A stretch of 64,000 bases of DNA from CAVQGM01 sp963712065 (GCA_963712065.1 CAVQGM010000001.1:868001-932000); one strand, 5' to 3'; shown: positions 37,684 to 47,323, numbered from the stretch's first letter. Made by a program: numbers and translations. Notes: generated by a model not told the origin, from the letters alone.

Positions 37684-38265
37684 TCAGACCGCCGGGGTCA
37701 TGCGGTCGGTCTTGCCGAGCTGCCACCCGGCCCACAACAACACGAGCCCGACGATGATCAGGTAGACGGCGGCGAGGACGGCGATGACCCACACCGTGGC
37801 GTCCGGCCAGGCCAGCACCACCAGACCGGCGACGATGCCGATGATGCCTCGCCAGAGCCAGCGCGAGCGGGTCTCGTACTCCTTCGGGATCCGGAAGGAG
37901 ACGACGAGGGCCACGATGCCCGAGACGATCAGCTCGATCCCGAAGATCAGCACCAGCACCCAGACGGTGATGCCCGGCCAGACGATGGCGACGATGCCGA
38001 ACGCGAGGTCGAGCACGCCCTTGAACAGGACGAACCCCCAGTAGGTGCCGGCCTTCCGGCTGGACAGGGCATCGAGGATCTGACCGAGGCCGATGATCAC
38101 GAACACGATGCCGAGCACCACGGCGAGCGCCTTGATGGTGCGGTCGGGCCACGCGAGGATGGCGATGCCTCCGGCCAGGGCGATGACCCCGGCGACGAAC
38201 GCGATGATCCGGCTGCTGCGCAGGAACGCCATCGTGTCGGACTGGGACGGGAACTCGGAGGTCAT
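37684..38265 (-). CDS. HdeD family (DUF308) membrane protein
   Basis: 193 residues, six hydrophobic segments in three pairs: IIAFVAGVIALAGGIAILAWP, ALAVVLGIVFVIIGLGQIL, KGVLDLAFGIVAIVWPGITV, VLVLIFGIELIVSGIVALVV, WRGIIGIVAGLVVLAWPDATV and VIAVLAAVYLIIVGLVLLWAG. The repeated 'G-hydrophobic-AWP' pattern after alternate helices is the family hallmark. HdeD is linked to acid resistance in enterics; in actinobacteria its role is unknown. Confidence 0.88.
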   Translation of the reverse strand: MTSEFPSQSDTMAFLRSSRIIAFVAGVIALAGGIAILAWPDRTIKALAVVLGIVFVIIGLGQILDALSSRKAGTYWGFVLFKGVLDLAFGIVAIVWPGITVWVLVLIFGIELIVSGIVALVVSFRIPKEYETRSRWLWRGIIGIVAGLVVLAWPDATVWVIAVLAAVYLIIVGLVLLWAGWQLGKTDRMTPAV

Positions 38266-38370
38266 GGGTGGGTCCCCCCTTCGGGCCGGCCGGGAGCCGG
38301 TACGAAGACCACGGTAACGAACCGGTGATCCCGGACGGAGGACCTCCGCGACCTCCGGTGGCGAGACGAC

Positions 38371-39864
38371 TCAGAGGGCACCGGCGTCGAGGGCGGCCAG
38401 CACCTCGGTGGCCCGCGCCCGGGTGGCCTCGAGGTCGGCCAGCCGCCGCATGGCCGAGAGCTGGTTCCCCATCCGGTGGTTGCCGGCCAGCCGCCCCTCG
38501 TGGCGGGCCAGGAAGTCCCAGTAGAGCGTGGTGAACGGGCAGGCGTCGTCACCCGTCCGGCGCTTGGGGTCGTAGCGACAGGCCCGGCAGTGGTCGCTCA
38601 TGCGGTTGAGGTAGGCGCCGCCGGCGGCGTAGGGCTTGGTGGCCATCCGCCCGCCGTCGGCGTGGAGCGCCATGCCGACGACGTTGGGCAGCATCACCCA
38701 CTCGGCGCCGTCGACGAACGACGCCCACATCCACTCGACCAGGTCTGCCGGCCGGATGCCGGACAGCAACGAGAGGTTGCCGAGCACCATGAGCCGCTCG
38801 ATGTGGTGCACCCACCCGCGCCGGCGCACCCCGTCGAGGGTCGAGGCCACGCAGCGCATGTGGGTCCGGCCGGTGGTGAACACCGGTGGGAGCGGCCGGT
38901 CCGCAGCAAGGGCGTCCTCGTCCCGGTAGTCGGGCATCCACCGCCAGTAGACGCCCCACACGTACTCCCGCCAGCCCATGACCTGGCGGACGAGTCCCTC
39001 GGCCGAGGCGATGGGCACCCGGCCGTCACGGTAGGCCGCCTCCGCCGCCTCGACCACCTCCGCCGGTTGGACGAGCCCGAGGTTGAGCGACGACGAGAGG
39101 AGCGAGTGGGCCAGGCGCCACTCGTCGTGGAGCATGGCGTCCTCGTGGGGTCCGAAGATCGGGAGCACGTCGTCGACGAACCGCCGGAGGCGGACGAGGG
39201 CGGCCCGGCGGCTCGTCGGCCACAACCCGTCGGGGTCGTCACCCCACACGTTCGGCCGGGCCCGCATCTCGGCCAGCACCGCGCGGTCGAGGTCGTCGAG
39301 CGGCGACCGCACCGGGTCCGGCCACGAACGGCCGTCGCGTGGCGGCGGCTCGCGGTTGTCGGCGTCGTAGTTCCACCGCCCACCCGCCGGCTCGTCCCCG
39401 TCCATGAGCACCCCGAGGCGGGTGCGCTGCCACCGGTAGAAGTCCTCCATCCGCAGCCGGCCCGTCCGGGTGTCGGCCCACCCGGCGAACTCGTCGTACG
39501 AGCAGAGGAACTGGTCGTTGGGCACCGTCGTCACGCCGAGCCGACGGAGCAGGGCGCGCCCGTCCCACGACATCGGCACCATGGCCACGACCTCGTCGGG
39601 GGCGTGCTCGCGCCGGTGGCCCTCGACGCCGGCGGCGAGGGTGGGCGCCCGCCGGTGGTCGACGACGAACCCGGCCCGCTCGAGCTCGCCGGCGAACCGA
39701 CGCATCGCGGTGATCACCAGGTGGGCCCGGGCGACGTGCCAGCGCTTCGACGCCAACTTGGCGTCGCTCTCGACGAGGAGCACCCGCGTGTCGGCGGGGT
39801 CGGCGCCGCGCAGGGCGCCGACCGACCGGTTCAGCTGGTCCCCGAGGACCCAGACCGTGCGCAC
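38371..39864 (-). CDS. FeS-type cryptochrome/photolyase (PhrB-like)
   Basis: 497 residues from a GTG at 39864. It belongs to the deoxyribodipyrimidine photolyase-related group that carries FAD and a [4Fe-4S] cluster: N-terminal VWVLGDQLNRSVGAL, FAD-domain blocks MGWREYVWGVYWRWMP, HHIERLMVLGNLSLLSGI and YAAGGAYLNRMSDHCRACRYDPKRRTGDDACPF, which contains three of the four cluster cysteines; the fourth is likely in HMRCVAS. The known bacterial member repairs (6-4) photoproducts with light. Its start lies just beside the paired palindromic repeats at 39880-40004. Confidence 0.9.
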   Translation of the reverse strand: MRTVWVLGDQLNRSVGALRGADPADTRVLLVESDAKLASKRWHVARAHLVITAMRRFAGELERAGFVVDHRRAPTLAAGVEGHRREHAPDEVVAMVPMSWDGRALLRRLGVTTVPNDQFLCSYDEFAGWADTRTGRLRMEDFYRWQRTRLGVLMDGDEPAGGRWNYDADNREPPPRDGRSWPDPVRSPLDDLDRAVLAEMRARPNVWGDDPDGLWPTSRRAALVRLRRFVDDVLPIFGPHEDAMLHDEWRLAHSLLSSSLNLGLVQPAEVVEAAEAAYRDGRVPIASAEGLVRQVMGWREYVWGVYWRWMPDYRDEDALAADRPLPPVFTTGRTHMRCVASTLDGVRRRGWVHHIERLMVLGNLSLLSGIRPADLVEWMWASFVDGAEWVMLPNVVGMALHADGGRMATKPYAAGGAYLNRMSDHCRACRYDPKRRTGDDACPFTTLYWDFLARHEGRLAGNHRMGNQLSAMRRLADLEATRARATEVLAALDAGAL

Positions 39865-39879
39865 CCGCCGAGGCTACGA

Positions 39880-40004
39880 CCATCGTGTGCGTACCCACCC
39901 ACCCCCGCGGTGGTCGGATACGCACGCGATGGGCAGACGGGAACCCCTCCTCCATCGTTTGCGTACCCACCCACCCCCGCGGTGGTCGGATACGCACGCG
40001 ATGG
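39880..40004. repeat. Two direct copies of a 53-base palindromic element
   Basis: Copies at 39880-39932 and 39952-40004 are nearly identical. Each has outer arms CCATCGTGTGCGTA / TACGCACGCGATGG (one or two mismatches) and an inner stem CCACC/GGTGG around CCCGC. They sit between the MBL gene stop and the photolyase start on the same strand. They could form strong RNA hairpins or be a REP-like mobile repeat. Confidence 0.9.
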
Positions 40005-40024
40005 GCGCGCCGAGTGCGGCGGCG

Positions 40025-41296
40025 TCAGGCGAAGGGACGACCCTGGCGGGCGTACTCGGCGGCCGAGCGGAAGATGTTGACCGCCATGAGGCTCTCCTCG
40101 GTCTCGGCCCGCCGCTCGTAGACCTCGGCCACCGCCTGGCGCACGGCCGGGTCGTCGGGTGCGGCCTCGAGCGCGTAGTCGGCGAGGTGGCAGGCCAGGC
40201 GCACGTCGCCCCGCTCGGCCGTCGAGAGCGCGTGCCCGGCCAGGGCGTGGGCGCCACCGGCCATGGTGGCCACCTCGGCGGCGACCTCGGCGCGGGGAGC
40301 AGGCTTGAGCTCGCTCGGCCGGCCCGTCCACCAGCCGCCGAACCAGCGGATCACGTTGCGGACGATGAACTCGGCCTCGTCGTACACCGGCTGCAGCCAC
40401 GGCGAGTCGGTGGCGGGGGGCTGGACCGTGCGGACGATGTCGACGTGGGGTGGCGAACCGTCCTCGAGGGCGGCGACGGTCTGCTCGACGAGCGAGTCGA
40501 GGTACGACGCCGTCTCGAGCAGGATCCGCTCGACGAGCTCGGCGTCGTCGACCACCGGTCCCCCGTGCCCGGGGGCGAGCGACCGTGGGTGGCAGGCGGC
40601 CATGGCCCGCAGGGCGTCGGCCCAGTCCCACGGGTAGCGCTGCACCTTCTGCGGGTTGCCGGCGTTGGGGACGCCCCAGATGATCAGGTCGCCAGGGCAG
40701 AGCACGCCACGGTCGGGGCAGTGGACCCAGGTGTGGTCGTCGGTCTCGCCTCGGGCGTGGTGCAGCTCGAAGGTGACCCCACCGACCTCGATGGTCAGGT
40801 GGTCGCCGTACAGCTCGGTGGGCGGATGGCTGGGAGCCTCGAAGCGGATGCGCCCCCGTCCGATCTCGCGGTCGTCGGGGACGCCGGCGAACTGGCGGTT
40901 GTTCACCGCGATGTTGTGGTGGGGCGTCCGCGCGTAGCGCGTGAAGCGCTCGGGCATGGACTCGTGGCCGATGACCCGCGGCGCGGGCTGCCCCTCGGCG
41001 AGGAACGCGGCCAGGCCGAAGGCGTGGTCGACGTGGCCGTGGGTGTAGATCGCGGTGTGGACCGGCGCGGACGTGACCGACCGGATCGACTCGGCGATGG
41101 CCGGGGCCATGATGGCCGTACCGGTGTCGACCACCACGAGGCCCTCGTCGGTCTCGAACGCGGTGACGCCGGAGAACTGCGACACGAACCAGGTGCGCTC
41201 GGCCAGCTCGACGGGGCCGCCGGTCCAGAAGAACTTGGCGACCTCGGGCGGCGCGCCCGAGAGCTCACCGAACTTGTTGGCGGGGTTGCCGGCCAT
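40025..41296 (-). CDS. Metallo-beta-lactamase protein with alkylsulfatase-type C-terminus
   Basis: 423 residues from the ATG at 41296 after AAGGAG. MBL fold with zinc ligands THGHVDHAFG, a distal His in ARGETDDHTWV and metal-site LCPGDLIIW / LAPGHGGPV. The C-terminal 120 residues (DVRLACHLADYALEAAPDDPAVRQAVAEVYERRAE) look like the dimerisation domain of SdsA1-type alkylsulfatases, but the protein is shorter than those (about 650) and lacks the SCP2 tail. Hydrolysis of an alkyl sulfate or other ester is likely; the substrate is unknown. Confidence 0.82.
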   Translation of the reverse strand: MAGNPANKFGELSGAPPEVAKFFWTGGPVELAERTWFVSQFSGVTAFETDEGLVVVDTGTAIMAPAIAESIRSVTSAPVHTAIYTHGHVDHAFGLAAFLAEGQPAPRVIGHESMPERFTRYARTPHHNIAVNNRQFAGVPDDREIGRGRIRFEAPSHPPTELYGDHLTIEVGGVTFELHHARGETDDHTWVHCPDRGVLCPGDLIIWGVPNAGNPQKVQRYPWDWADALRAMAACHPRSLAPGHGGPVVDDAELVERILLETASYLDSLVEQTVAALEDGSPPHVDIVRTVQPPATDSPWLQPVYDEAEFIVRNVIRWFGGWWTGRPSELKPAPRAEVAAEVATMAGGAHALAGHALSTAERGDVRLACHLADYALEAAPDDPAVRQAVAEVYERRAETEESLMAVNIFRSAAEYARQGRPFA

Positions 41297-41379
41297 GGTG
41301 GTGTCTCCTTGCTGGCTGCGACGGGGATGGCTGCGGCGGGGCGGCGGGGAAGGCGGACGCGAGGGATCGACGGGCGACG

Positions 41380-42306
41380 CTACCGGGTGGCCGGGTACTG
41401 GTCGACGAAGTCGGCGACGACCCGGGCCAGCTCCTCGCCCCTGTCCTCCTGCAGGAAGTGGCCGGCGCCCTCGATGGTGGTGTGGGGCATCCCCTGGGCG
41501 CCGGGCACCCGCTTCTCGAAGAGGAAGTTGGCCTTGGCGGTGAGCGGGTCGCCGTCGCTGAAGGCGCACAGGAGCGGCTTGTCGAACCGCTCGAGCGTCT
41601 CCCACGCCGCCCGGTTGGCCTCGGCCGCCGGGTCGTCGGGGGTGATGGGCACGAGCGTCGGGAACTGGCGGGCCCCCTCCTTGTAGCGGTCGTCGGGGAA
41701 GGGGGCGTCGTAGGCGGCGACCACCTCGGGAGCGAGCTGCGTGGTGCACCCGGTGGCGACGATGAACCCGACGGCGAAGTCCTCGACCTCCTGGGAGAAC
41801 CGTCGCCAGTTCATGAACGCCTCGTTGACCTTCCGGTCACCGGTGGGCAGGTAGGTGTTGGCCACCACCACTCGGGCGAAGCGGTCGGGGTGCTCGCCCA
41901 CGAGCCGCAGGCCGAGCAGGCCGCCCCAGTCCTGGCCGACGAGGGTGACGTCGCGCAGGTCGAGCTCGTCGAACAGGGCGGCGCGCAGCCACTCGACGTG
42001 ACGGGCGTAGGTGTAGTCGTCCCGGGACGCCGGCTTGTCGGACCGCCCGAAGCCGATGAGGTCCGGTGCGATGCAGCGGAGCCCGGCGGCGGTGAGGACC
42101 GGGATCATCTTCCGGTAGAGGAAGCTCCACGACGGCTCGCCGTGGAGGAGCAGGACGGTCTGGCCGTCCGGCGGCCCCTCGTCGAGGTGGTGGAGACGCA
42201 GGGTGCCGCCGTCGCCGTCGCCGTCGGGGATCTCGACGTAGTGCGGCGCGAACGGGTAGTCGGGCAGCCCCTCGAACCGCTCGTCGGGTGTGCGCAGCGC
42301 CTCCAT
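41380..42306 (-). CDS. Haloalkane dehalogenase
   Basis: 308 residues, ATG at 42306. Alpha/beta hydrolase of the DhmA/DhlA group: oxyanion and halide region LLLHGEPSWSFLYRKMIPVL, APDLIGFGRSDKP, nucleophile Asp126 followed by halide-binding Trp127 in LVGQDWGGLLGL, and catalytic His in EGAGHFLQEDRGEEL. It cleaves carbon-halogen bonds in short haloalkanes by water; many environmental members have unknown natural substrates. It is 83 bases upstream of the MBL gene on the same strand. Confidence 0.9.
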   Translation of the reverse strand: MEALRTPDERFEGLPDYPFAPHYVEIPDGDGDGGTLRLHHLDEGPPDGQTVLLLHGEPSWSFLYRKMIPVLTAAGLRCIAPDLIGFGRSDKPASRDDYTYARHVEWLRAALFDELDLRDVTLVGQDWGGLLGLRLVGEHPDRFARVVVANTYLPTGDRKVNEAFMNWRRFSQEVEDFAVGFIVATGCTTQLAPEVVAAYDAPFPDDRYKEGARQFPTLVPITPDDPAAEANRAAWETLERFDKPLLCAFSDGDPLTAKANFLFEKRVPGAQGMPHTTIEGAGHFLQEDRGEELARVVADFVDQYPATR

Positions 42307-42421
42307 GGCGTCCCCCTGCTCGTCGGGCGTGGCGGTCGCACACTACGACCGGCGGCCCCGGACGGCGAACGCCGCCGGACGTCGCGTCGCCATCGGCGTC
42401 CCCAACGGGAACACTGTCGGC

Positions 42422-43404
42422 CGTGCGCGCCCGCCCGGCCCTCGTCCTCGTCGCGCTGCTCGGCGCCGTCACCGTCGTCGTGTGGCTCATCGGGCGGACC
42501 GGGGGCGAGGACGCCGCCGAGGACGCCGCCCACCACCACCGTCATCCCCGCCGTCGTGGCCTTCAGCCCCGTCGACGAGGCGATGGTCGCCCGAACGCAG
42601 TCGGCGTTGCCGCCGGGGGGCGGGCTCCTCGTGGTGACCGATGGCCAGGTGGCGTTCGAGAAGGTCTACGAGCCCGACGTGCTCGACCAGGAGGTGCCCC
42701 TCGGGGCGGTCGGCGACTGGATGACCGCCGTCGTGGCCGCCGCCTTGGTGGACGAGGGCCTCATGGCCTTCGACGCCCCGCTTCCGGGGACCGACCGCAG
42801 CCTCGCCGAGCTGCTCGCCGACGGGACCGGCGCCGGCGCGGCGACGGTCCGCACCGCCGCCGAGACCGCGACCGGCCGGCCGTGGGACGAGGTCTTCCGG
42901 ACCCGCCTCGCCGAGCCGCTCCGGCTCACCGGCACGGGGTTCACCCCGGTCGCCGGCGTCGAGGAAAGCGACCCCGGCGCGGTCGGGAGCGGTCGCACGA
43001 CCCTGCGTGACCTCGGGACCTTCGCCGACCTCGTGCTCAACGACGGCGTCACCGGGGGGACGACGAGGGTGGTCTCGGCCGAGGCGATGCGGCGGCTGGC
43101 CGAGGTGCCGGAGCCGGCGGCGGTGTCCGGGCCCGGCCCGGCGCCCGAGACCCTGCCGGCCGTCGGACGGTCGATGGGCAGCTGGGCCCTCGGCCTCGAG
43201 CCCGACGGCCACGCCCTCGACTCGATGGCCGCGACCGAGGCCGGCATCGTGGTGTGGGTCGACCGGGCCCGGGATGCGTTCGCGGTGCTGGTCGTCGACG
43301 ACGAGGCCATGGCGGGCACGAAGGCCGTCGAGCCCTCGGGCGCGGTGATCAGCCGGCTACCCGAAGCCATCGACGCCGTCCGCCGGATCCCGGGGGGAGG
43401 GTGA
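42422..43404 (+). CDS. Exported serine-beta-lactamase-fold protein lacking SxxK, one frameshift
   Basis: Starts GTG at 42422 with one membrane helix (LVLVALLGAVTVVVWLIG). One extra base near 42531 moves the frame, after which PTTTVIPAVVAFSPVDEAMVARTQ continues to 43404. Arrangement follows class C beta-lactamase/DD-peptidases: GGGLLVVTDGQVAFEKVYE, then VPLGAVGDWMTAVVAAALVDEGLMAFDAPL, where the usual SxxK is AVGDW: both Ser and Lys are missing. The YxN and KTG motifs are also absent. It is probably a binding or regulatory protein and not an enzyme. A paralogue is at 48178. Confidence 0.7.
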
Positions 43405-43409
43405 CCCCC

Positions 43410-44663
43410 TCAGCCCATCGAACGGCGCTGCAGCCGGGTCGAGGCGGCGACGAGCAGGGCGCCGGACACGGCGAGCGCGACCCCCATCGATGCCAGTGGC
43501 CCGGTGGCGGCACTGCCGGTCGCCGGGAGCACACCCTCAGCACCTGTCGCTGGCGCCTTCGCAGCACTGGCGCCGAGGGCCTCGGCCGCCGTCGTCGGGC
43601 TCACCGACGCCGACGGTGCCGGAGGCTCGCCGGGCGGCGAGGTCGGCGGCTCGGGGGCCTGGACCAGCACGACGGTGTGGACGCAGGTGCCCTCACCGCC
43701 ATGGCCACCGCCTCCACCGTCTCCACCGTCGTGGCCACCGCCTCCCTCTTCGGCCTGGGGTACGACCGTGGGAGGAGTCTCGTGGCCCCCGTCGTGGCCG
43801 CCCTCGTGGCCGCCCTCGTCGCCGCCGTCGTGGCCGCCGCCACCGCGGGGGCAGGTGTCGCGACCGACGAAGGTCCCGAGCGTGGTCTCGTCGGGCGTCC
43901 ACTCCGCAGGCGCGCCGGCGAGCACGACGTCGTAGGTCGCCTTCGGGTTGCCGGGGACGACGAGGCCGGGTGGGCCACCGTGGCCGGGGTTGTCGTAGAT
44001 GCACACCAGCTCGGCGGAGCCCGGGGCGTAGGTGCACGCGGCGTCACCGATCTTGCTCGAGCCGGTCACGAGGAAAGACGCCTCCCAACCCGCAGGCAGG
44101 AGCGCGGACGGTGCCTCGTCGTAGGTGGTGCCGTCGCGGCCGATCCACTGGACCGCGAACACCAAGCGAGTCGGGTTCCCCGCCTGCGGCTCACCACAGC
44201 CGAGCCAGTAGACGCTGGAGCCGGCCAGGGTCCCGTCGATGGCGACCTGCACGCGCAGGTGGTAGCCGTTGGCATGGCGCGTCAACGGAGCGACGAGCTC
44301 GTCCATGGGGTAGTCCCGGCTCCACGTCGAGGCGCTCGTCGTGGTGGCGTCGGTGACCAGGTCAACGGGGCTGCCCCCCGGGACGGCGGGCGCGACCGCG
44401 GTGATGGTGACGTCGACGGCGGTCGGCGGGTCGGCGGATTCCTCCAGCCCGATCACGGCGAGCGAGAAGGTGCAGGACGAGATCTTGCCGCCCTCACCGC
44501 CGGTCATCGGCAGGGCGTTGACCGTGATCGACACACCCGGAGGAGGTGTCGGCACGGGTTCCTCGGCGGCGGCGGCCACGGCCGAGAAGGGGGAGAGGAG
44601 GACCACGAGGCCGAGCCAGGTGAGGAGACCACGGACCCGGTGGGAAGTCGGTGCGAAGCTCAT
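43410..44663 (-). CDS. LPXTG-anchored surface protein with His/Gly-rich repeats
   Basis: 417 residues from the ATG at 44663 behind GAGGGAGA. Signal peptide (LLTWLGLVVLLSPFSAVAAAAEE), then a beta-rich domain with paired cysteines (ISSCTFSLAVIG, WLGCGEPQAG, DAACTYAPG, LVCIYDNPG), then a GGHDGGDEGGHEGGHDGGH-like stretch near residues 280-330 that could bind metal ions, a Pro/Ser/Thr-rich linker, and a sorting signal LPATG followed by a membrane helix and RLQRR. Expected to be joined to the cell wall by sortase; no sortase is in the window. Confidence 0.85.
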   Translation of the reverse strand: MSFAPTSHRVRGLLTWLGLVVLLSPFSAVAAAAEEPVPTPPPGVSITVNALPMTGGEGGKISSCTFSLAVIGLEESADPPTAVDVTITAVAPAVPGGSPVDLVTDATTTSASTWSRDYPMDELVAPLTRHANGYHLRVQVAIDGTLAGSSVYWLGCGEPQAGNPTRLVFAVQWIGRDGTTYDEAPSALLPAGWEASFLVTGSSKIGDAACTYAPGSAELVCIYDNPGHGGPPGLVVPGNPKATYDVVLAGAPAEWTPDETTLGTFVGRDTCPRGGGGHDGGDEGGHEGGHDGGHETPPTVVPQAEEGGGGHDGGDGGGGGHGGEGTCVHTVVLVQAPEPPTSPPGEPPAPSASVSPTTAAEALGASAAKAPATGAEGVLPATGSAATGPLASMGVALAVSGALLVAASTRLQRRSMG

Positions 44664-44781
44664 GGTCTGTCTCCCTCGTCGTCGATCGTTCGATGGGCCG
44701 ACCCGAGCGGGGGCCGGATGACGGCTGCCGGGTCCCGGTCCGTCCGGAGGGACGACCCGCGACCCGGCAGTCACCCGTTGG

Positions 44782-47256
44782 CTACGAGCGGGTGCGGGTG
44801 AACACCGCCGGCTCGGTGCTCACCTCCCCGGGCTCCTCCTCGCTCTCCGTCCGGTCGTTGGCCAGGTTCCCGTTCGACGTGAAGGCGACGAGATTGCCGT
44901 CGGCGCTGATCGTGACGTCGGCTCCGTTCTTCTGGTCCACGACCTCACCCGTGTTCCCGTCGATGCGGGTGCCGGTGGCCTCGGTGCCCCCGGCGGTCTC
45001 GTCGACCACGGAGACCCGCTGGGTCAGCGGACCGTTCAGATCCCGGACGAACGCGTCGAGGACGCCGTTGACGTCGCCGGGCGTGAGGGTGGACGACCGT
45101 GACTCGAAGGCGACATGGCCGCCGTCGGCGCTCACCGCCGGACCCGACCCGCCCTCCGACACCTGGGTGCCGGCGTACCAGCCGGCCACGTCGACCACCA
45201 CGTGGGTCTTGCCGGCGCTGTTGTAGAAGCTGACCTTCCCGTCCGCACCGACCTGGACCAGCACCTCGTTGGGAGCGACGGTCCCGGGCGAGAAGTTCAG
45301 ATTCGACGCGAGCGGCTGGGCCACACCGGTGGGGAACACCGTCAGGTGGCCGTAGGCGGTCGGGTCGGTCACCGTCACGTTGAGGGCGACCGTGACCACA
45401 CCGTCGGCGGGCAGCCCACCCTTGCCCAGCACGGCGAGCTCGAGCGTCTGGCCGGGGCCCACCGGGGTGCCCGTCGTGCGGGTGTCGAGCAGCCGGGCCG
45501 GGCTGAGCGCGGTGAACCCGCCCTCGGCCAGGTTCGCATCGAACCAGCCGTGCAGATCGACGATGAGGTGGGTCGTTCCGGCGTTGTTGTAGATCGTGAC
45601 CTTGCCTCCGTCACCGACCTTCACGACGACCGTGTTGGGGATGGTGCTCCCGGCGTTCACGTTGATGTTCGACGCCAGGGGCCGGTCCTCACCGGTCGGA
45701 TAGGCGGTGACGAAGCTCGTCGCCGTCGCCCCCGTCGCGGTCAGGTTGAAGGCCACCGCCGTCGCGTCCTCGGGCACGCCGGCCACGCCGGCCACCTGCA
45801 CGTCGACGCTCTGGCCGGGACCGACCGGGACGCCGCCCGTTCGGGAGTCCAGCAGGCGGGTGGGCTGAGTGCTGATGAAGCCACCACCGGCGTTGATCGA
45901 CGCATCGTCGTACCAGCCGGCGAGGTCCACGACGACATGGGTGTCGCCGCTGCTGTTGAAGATGCTGACCTTGCCGTCGTCACCGATCTTCACGGTGGCG
46001 GCGTTGGCGCGGGTCTCTCCCGCGAGGACGTTCAGGGTCGACGCGAGCGGCACGTCGTCACCCGCCGGATAGGCGGTCAGGTGGGCGTTGGCCGTCGGCT
46101 GGGTCGCCGTGAGGTTGATGGCCGCGCCCACGGCGTTCGCAGGCACGCCGTTGGCTCCGGTGATCTGCACCTCGACGGACTCACCGGGCCCGACGGGGAC
46201 ACCGGCCAGGCGCGTGTCGAGCAGTCGTGCGGGAGTGATCGGATGGAAGGCACCGAACTGCTCGAACGGCGTGCGCTCGCTCACCCGAGTGGTCTCATCG
46301 GTCTGCCGATCGTGCACGAAGGCGTCGGTGCGGCCGTTCGTGTCGGCGACGACGAGGTTGGTGGCGTCGGACTCGAAGGCGACCTGCCGGCCGTCGGCAC
46401 TGATCGTCGGCCCGTACACGAGGGCGCTACCGGCATCGCCGACCAACCCTTCGTCGTCCACGCTGACGGCCTCGGTGGTCTCGGTCTGGCGGTCGCGCAC
46501 CCAGACCTGGGTGACGGTCGTGGTCTCCTCCTCCTCGGCGAGGACACCGATGACCGGGCCGGACAGATCGGCCTCGGACGCGAACGCCACGTAGCGACCG
46601 TCGTCGCTCAAGCTGGGCTTGATGGCGTTGCCCGGCTGGGCGGCGCCAGAGTTGTCGACGCTCACCATCTCCGTCGTGCCGTTGAGACGGTCACGCAGGT
46701 AGACCTTGTTGGGCCCGCCGCTCGTCGGGAGCGGGACTGCGGGGTCGAGGTTGCTGGCGGTGGACTGGAAGCCCACGAACCGACCGTCGCCGCTGACCGA
46801 GGGGAAGTCGCTCAACCCGTTCCCGGACTGCCCGCTCGTGGCCTTGCTGACCAGTTCCGGACTGCCCGGGCTGGCCGGGTCGGTCACGTCGATGACGTAG
46901 ACGGAGCGGTTGGCGCCGTAGCGGACGTAGGCGACGGTGTCGCCGTCGGCACTGATGGCCGGGTTGAAGTCCATGCCCGTCGTCACGTGGTAGGTCTGGT
47001 CGGTCGCCTCGTCGACGAGCCAGACGCCGAAGTTGCCGGTGCCGCGACCGACCATCACGGTCCGTGAACCGTCGGGGGTCATCGCAGGGAGCTCGGCGGC
47101 TCCCGATCCGGCGTCGATGCTGGTTCGCACCGTCGACGGACTGGGCACCGCCGACCCCGGGCGGACGAACAGGGCGACCAAGAGGACAGAGACGGCGACG
47201 AAGACCCAGCGGATCCTCGACGAGTGCGCCGCCGATCGGGACTTCGGCGTATGCAT
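44782..47256 (-). CDS. Secreted beta-propeller protein with three RLLDTR repeats
   Basis: 824 residues from the ATG at 47256 after GGAGGAG. An N-terminal membrane/signal segment (WVFVAVSVLLVALFV) is followed by TolB-like propeller repeats (PAISADGDTVAYV, PSVSGDGRFVGFQS, PSLSDDGRYVAFAS, PTISADGRQVAFES). Then come three repeats of about 115 residues, each starting ...PARLLDTR..GVPVGPG and ending ...THVVVDLAGWY, and one or two more propeller blades (PAVSADGGHVAFES, VTISADGNLVAFTS). The repeats split the propeller. It has no catalytic motif; a surface or adhesion role is likely. It follows 118 bases after the LPXTG gene's start and may share its regulation. Confidence 0.85.
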   Translation of the reverse strand: MHTPKSRSAAHSSRIRWVFVAVSVLLVALFVRPGSAVPSPSTVRTSIDAGSGAAELPAMTPDGSRTVMVGRGTGNFGVWLVDEATDQTYHVTTGMDFNPAISADGDTVAYVRYGANRSVYVIDVTDPASPGSPELVSKATSGQSGNGLSDFPSVSGDGRFVGFQSTASNLDPAVPLPTSGGPNKVYLRDRLNGTTEMVSVDNSGAAQPGNAIKPSLSDDGRYVAFASEADLSGPVIGVLAEEEETTTVTQVWVRDRQTETTEAVSVDDEGLVGDAGSALVYGPTISADGRQVAFESDATNLVVADTNGRTDAFVHDRQTDETTRVSERTPFEQFGAFHPITPARLLDTRLAGVPVGPGESVEVQITGANGVPANAVGAAINLTATQPTANAHLTAYPAGDDVPLASTLNVLAGETRANAATVKIGDDGKVSIFNSSGDTHVVVDLAGWYDDASINAGGGFISTQPTRLLDSRTGGVPVGPGQSVDVQVAGVAGVPEDATAVAFNLTATGATATSFVTAYPTGEDRPLASNINVNAGSTIPNTVVVKVGDGGKVTIYNNAGTTHLIVDLHGWFDANLAEGGFTALSPARLLDTRTTGTPVGPGQTLELAVLGKGGLPADGVVTVALNVTVTDPTAYGHLTVFPTGVAQPLASNLNFSPGTVAPNEVLVQVGADGKVSFYNSAGKTHVVVDVAGWYAGTQVSEGGSGPAVSADGGHVAFESRSSTLTPGDVNGVLDAFVRDLNGPLTQRVSVVDETAGGTEATGTRIDGNTGEVVDQKNGADVTISADGNLVAFTSNGNLANDRTESEEEPGEVSTEPAVFTRTRS

Positions 47257-47323
47257 GGCAACTCCTCCGGAGGAGGCCGGGCCGCGTCGCCCGACGCCCA
47301 TTTAGGGTCTCACACACCAATAC

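Noticed and set aside
39880..40004. CRISPR array
   Set aside because: Only two repeats, 53 bases long with strong internal symmetry, and a single 19-base spacer; no cas genes.
43720..43860. Purine-poor CCACCGCC repeats as a separate repeat element
   Set aside because: They are the coding sequence of the Gly/His-rich stretch of the LPXTG protein.
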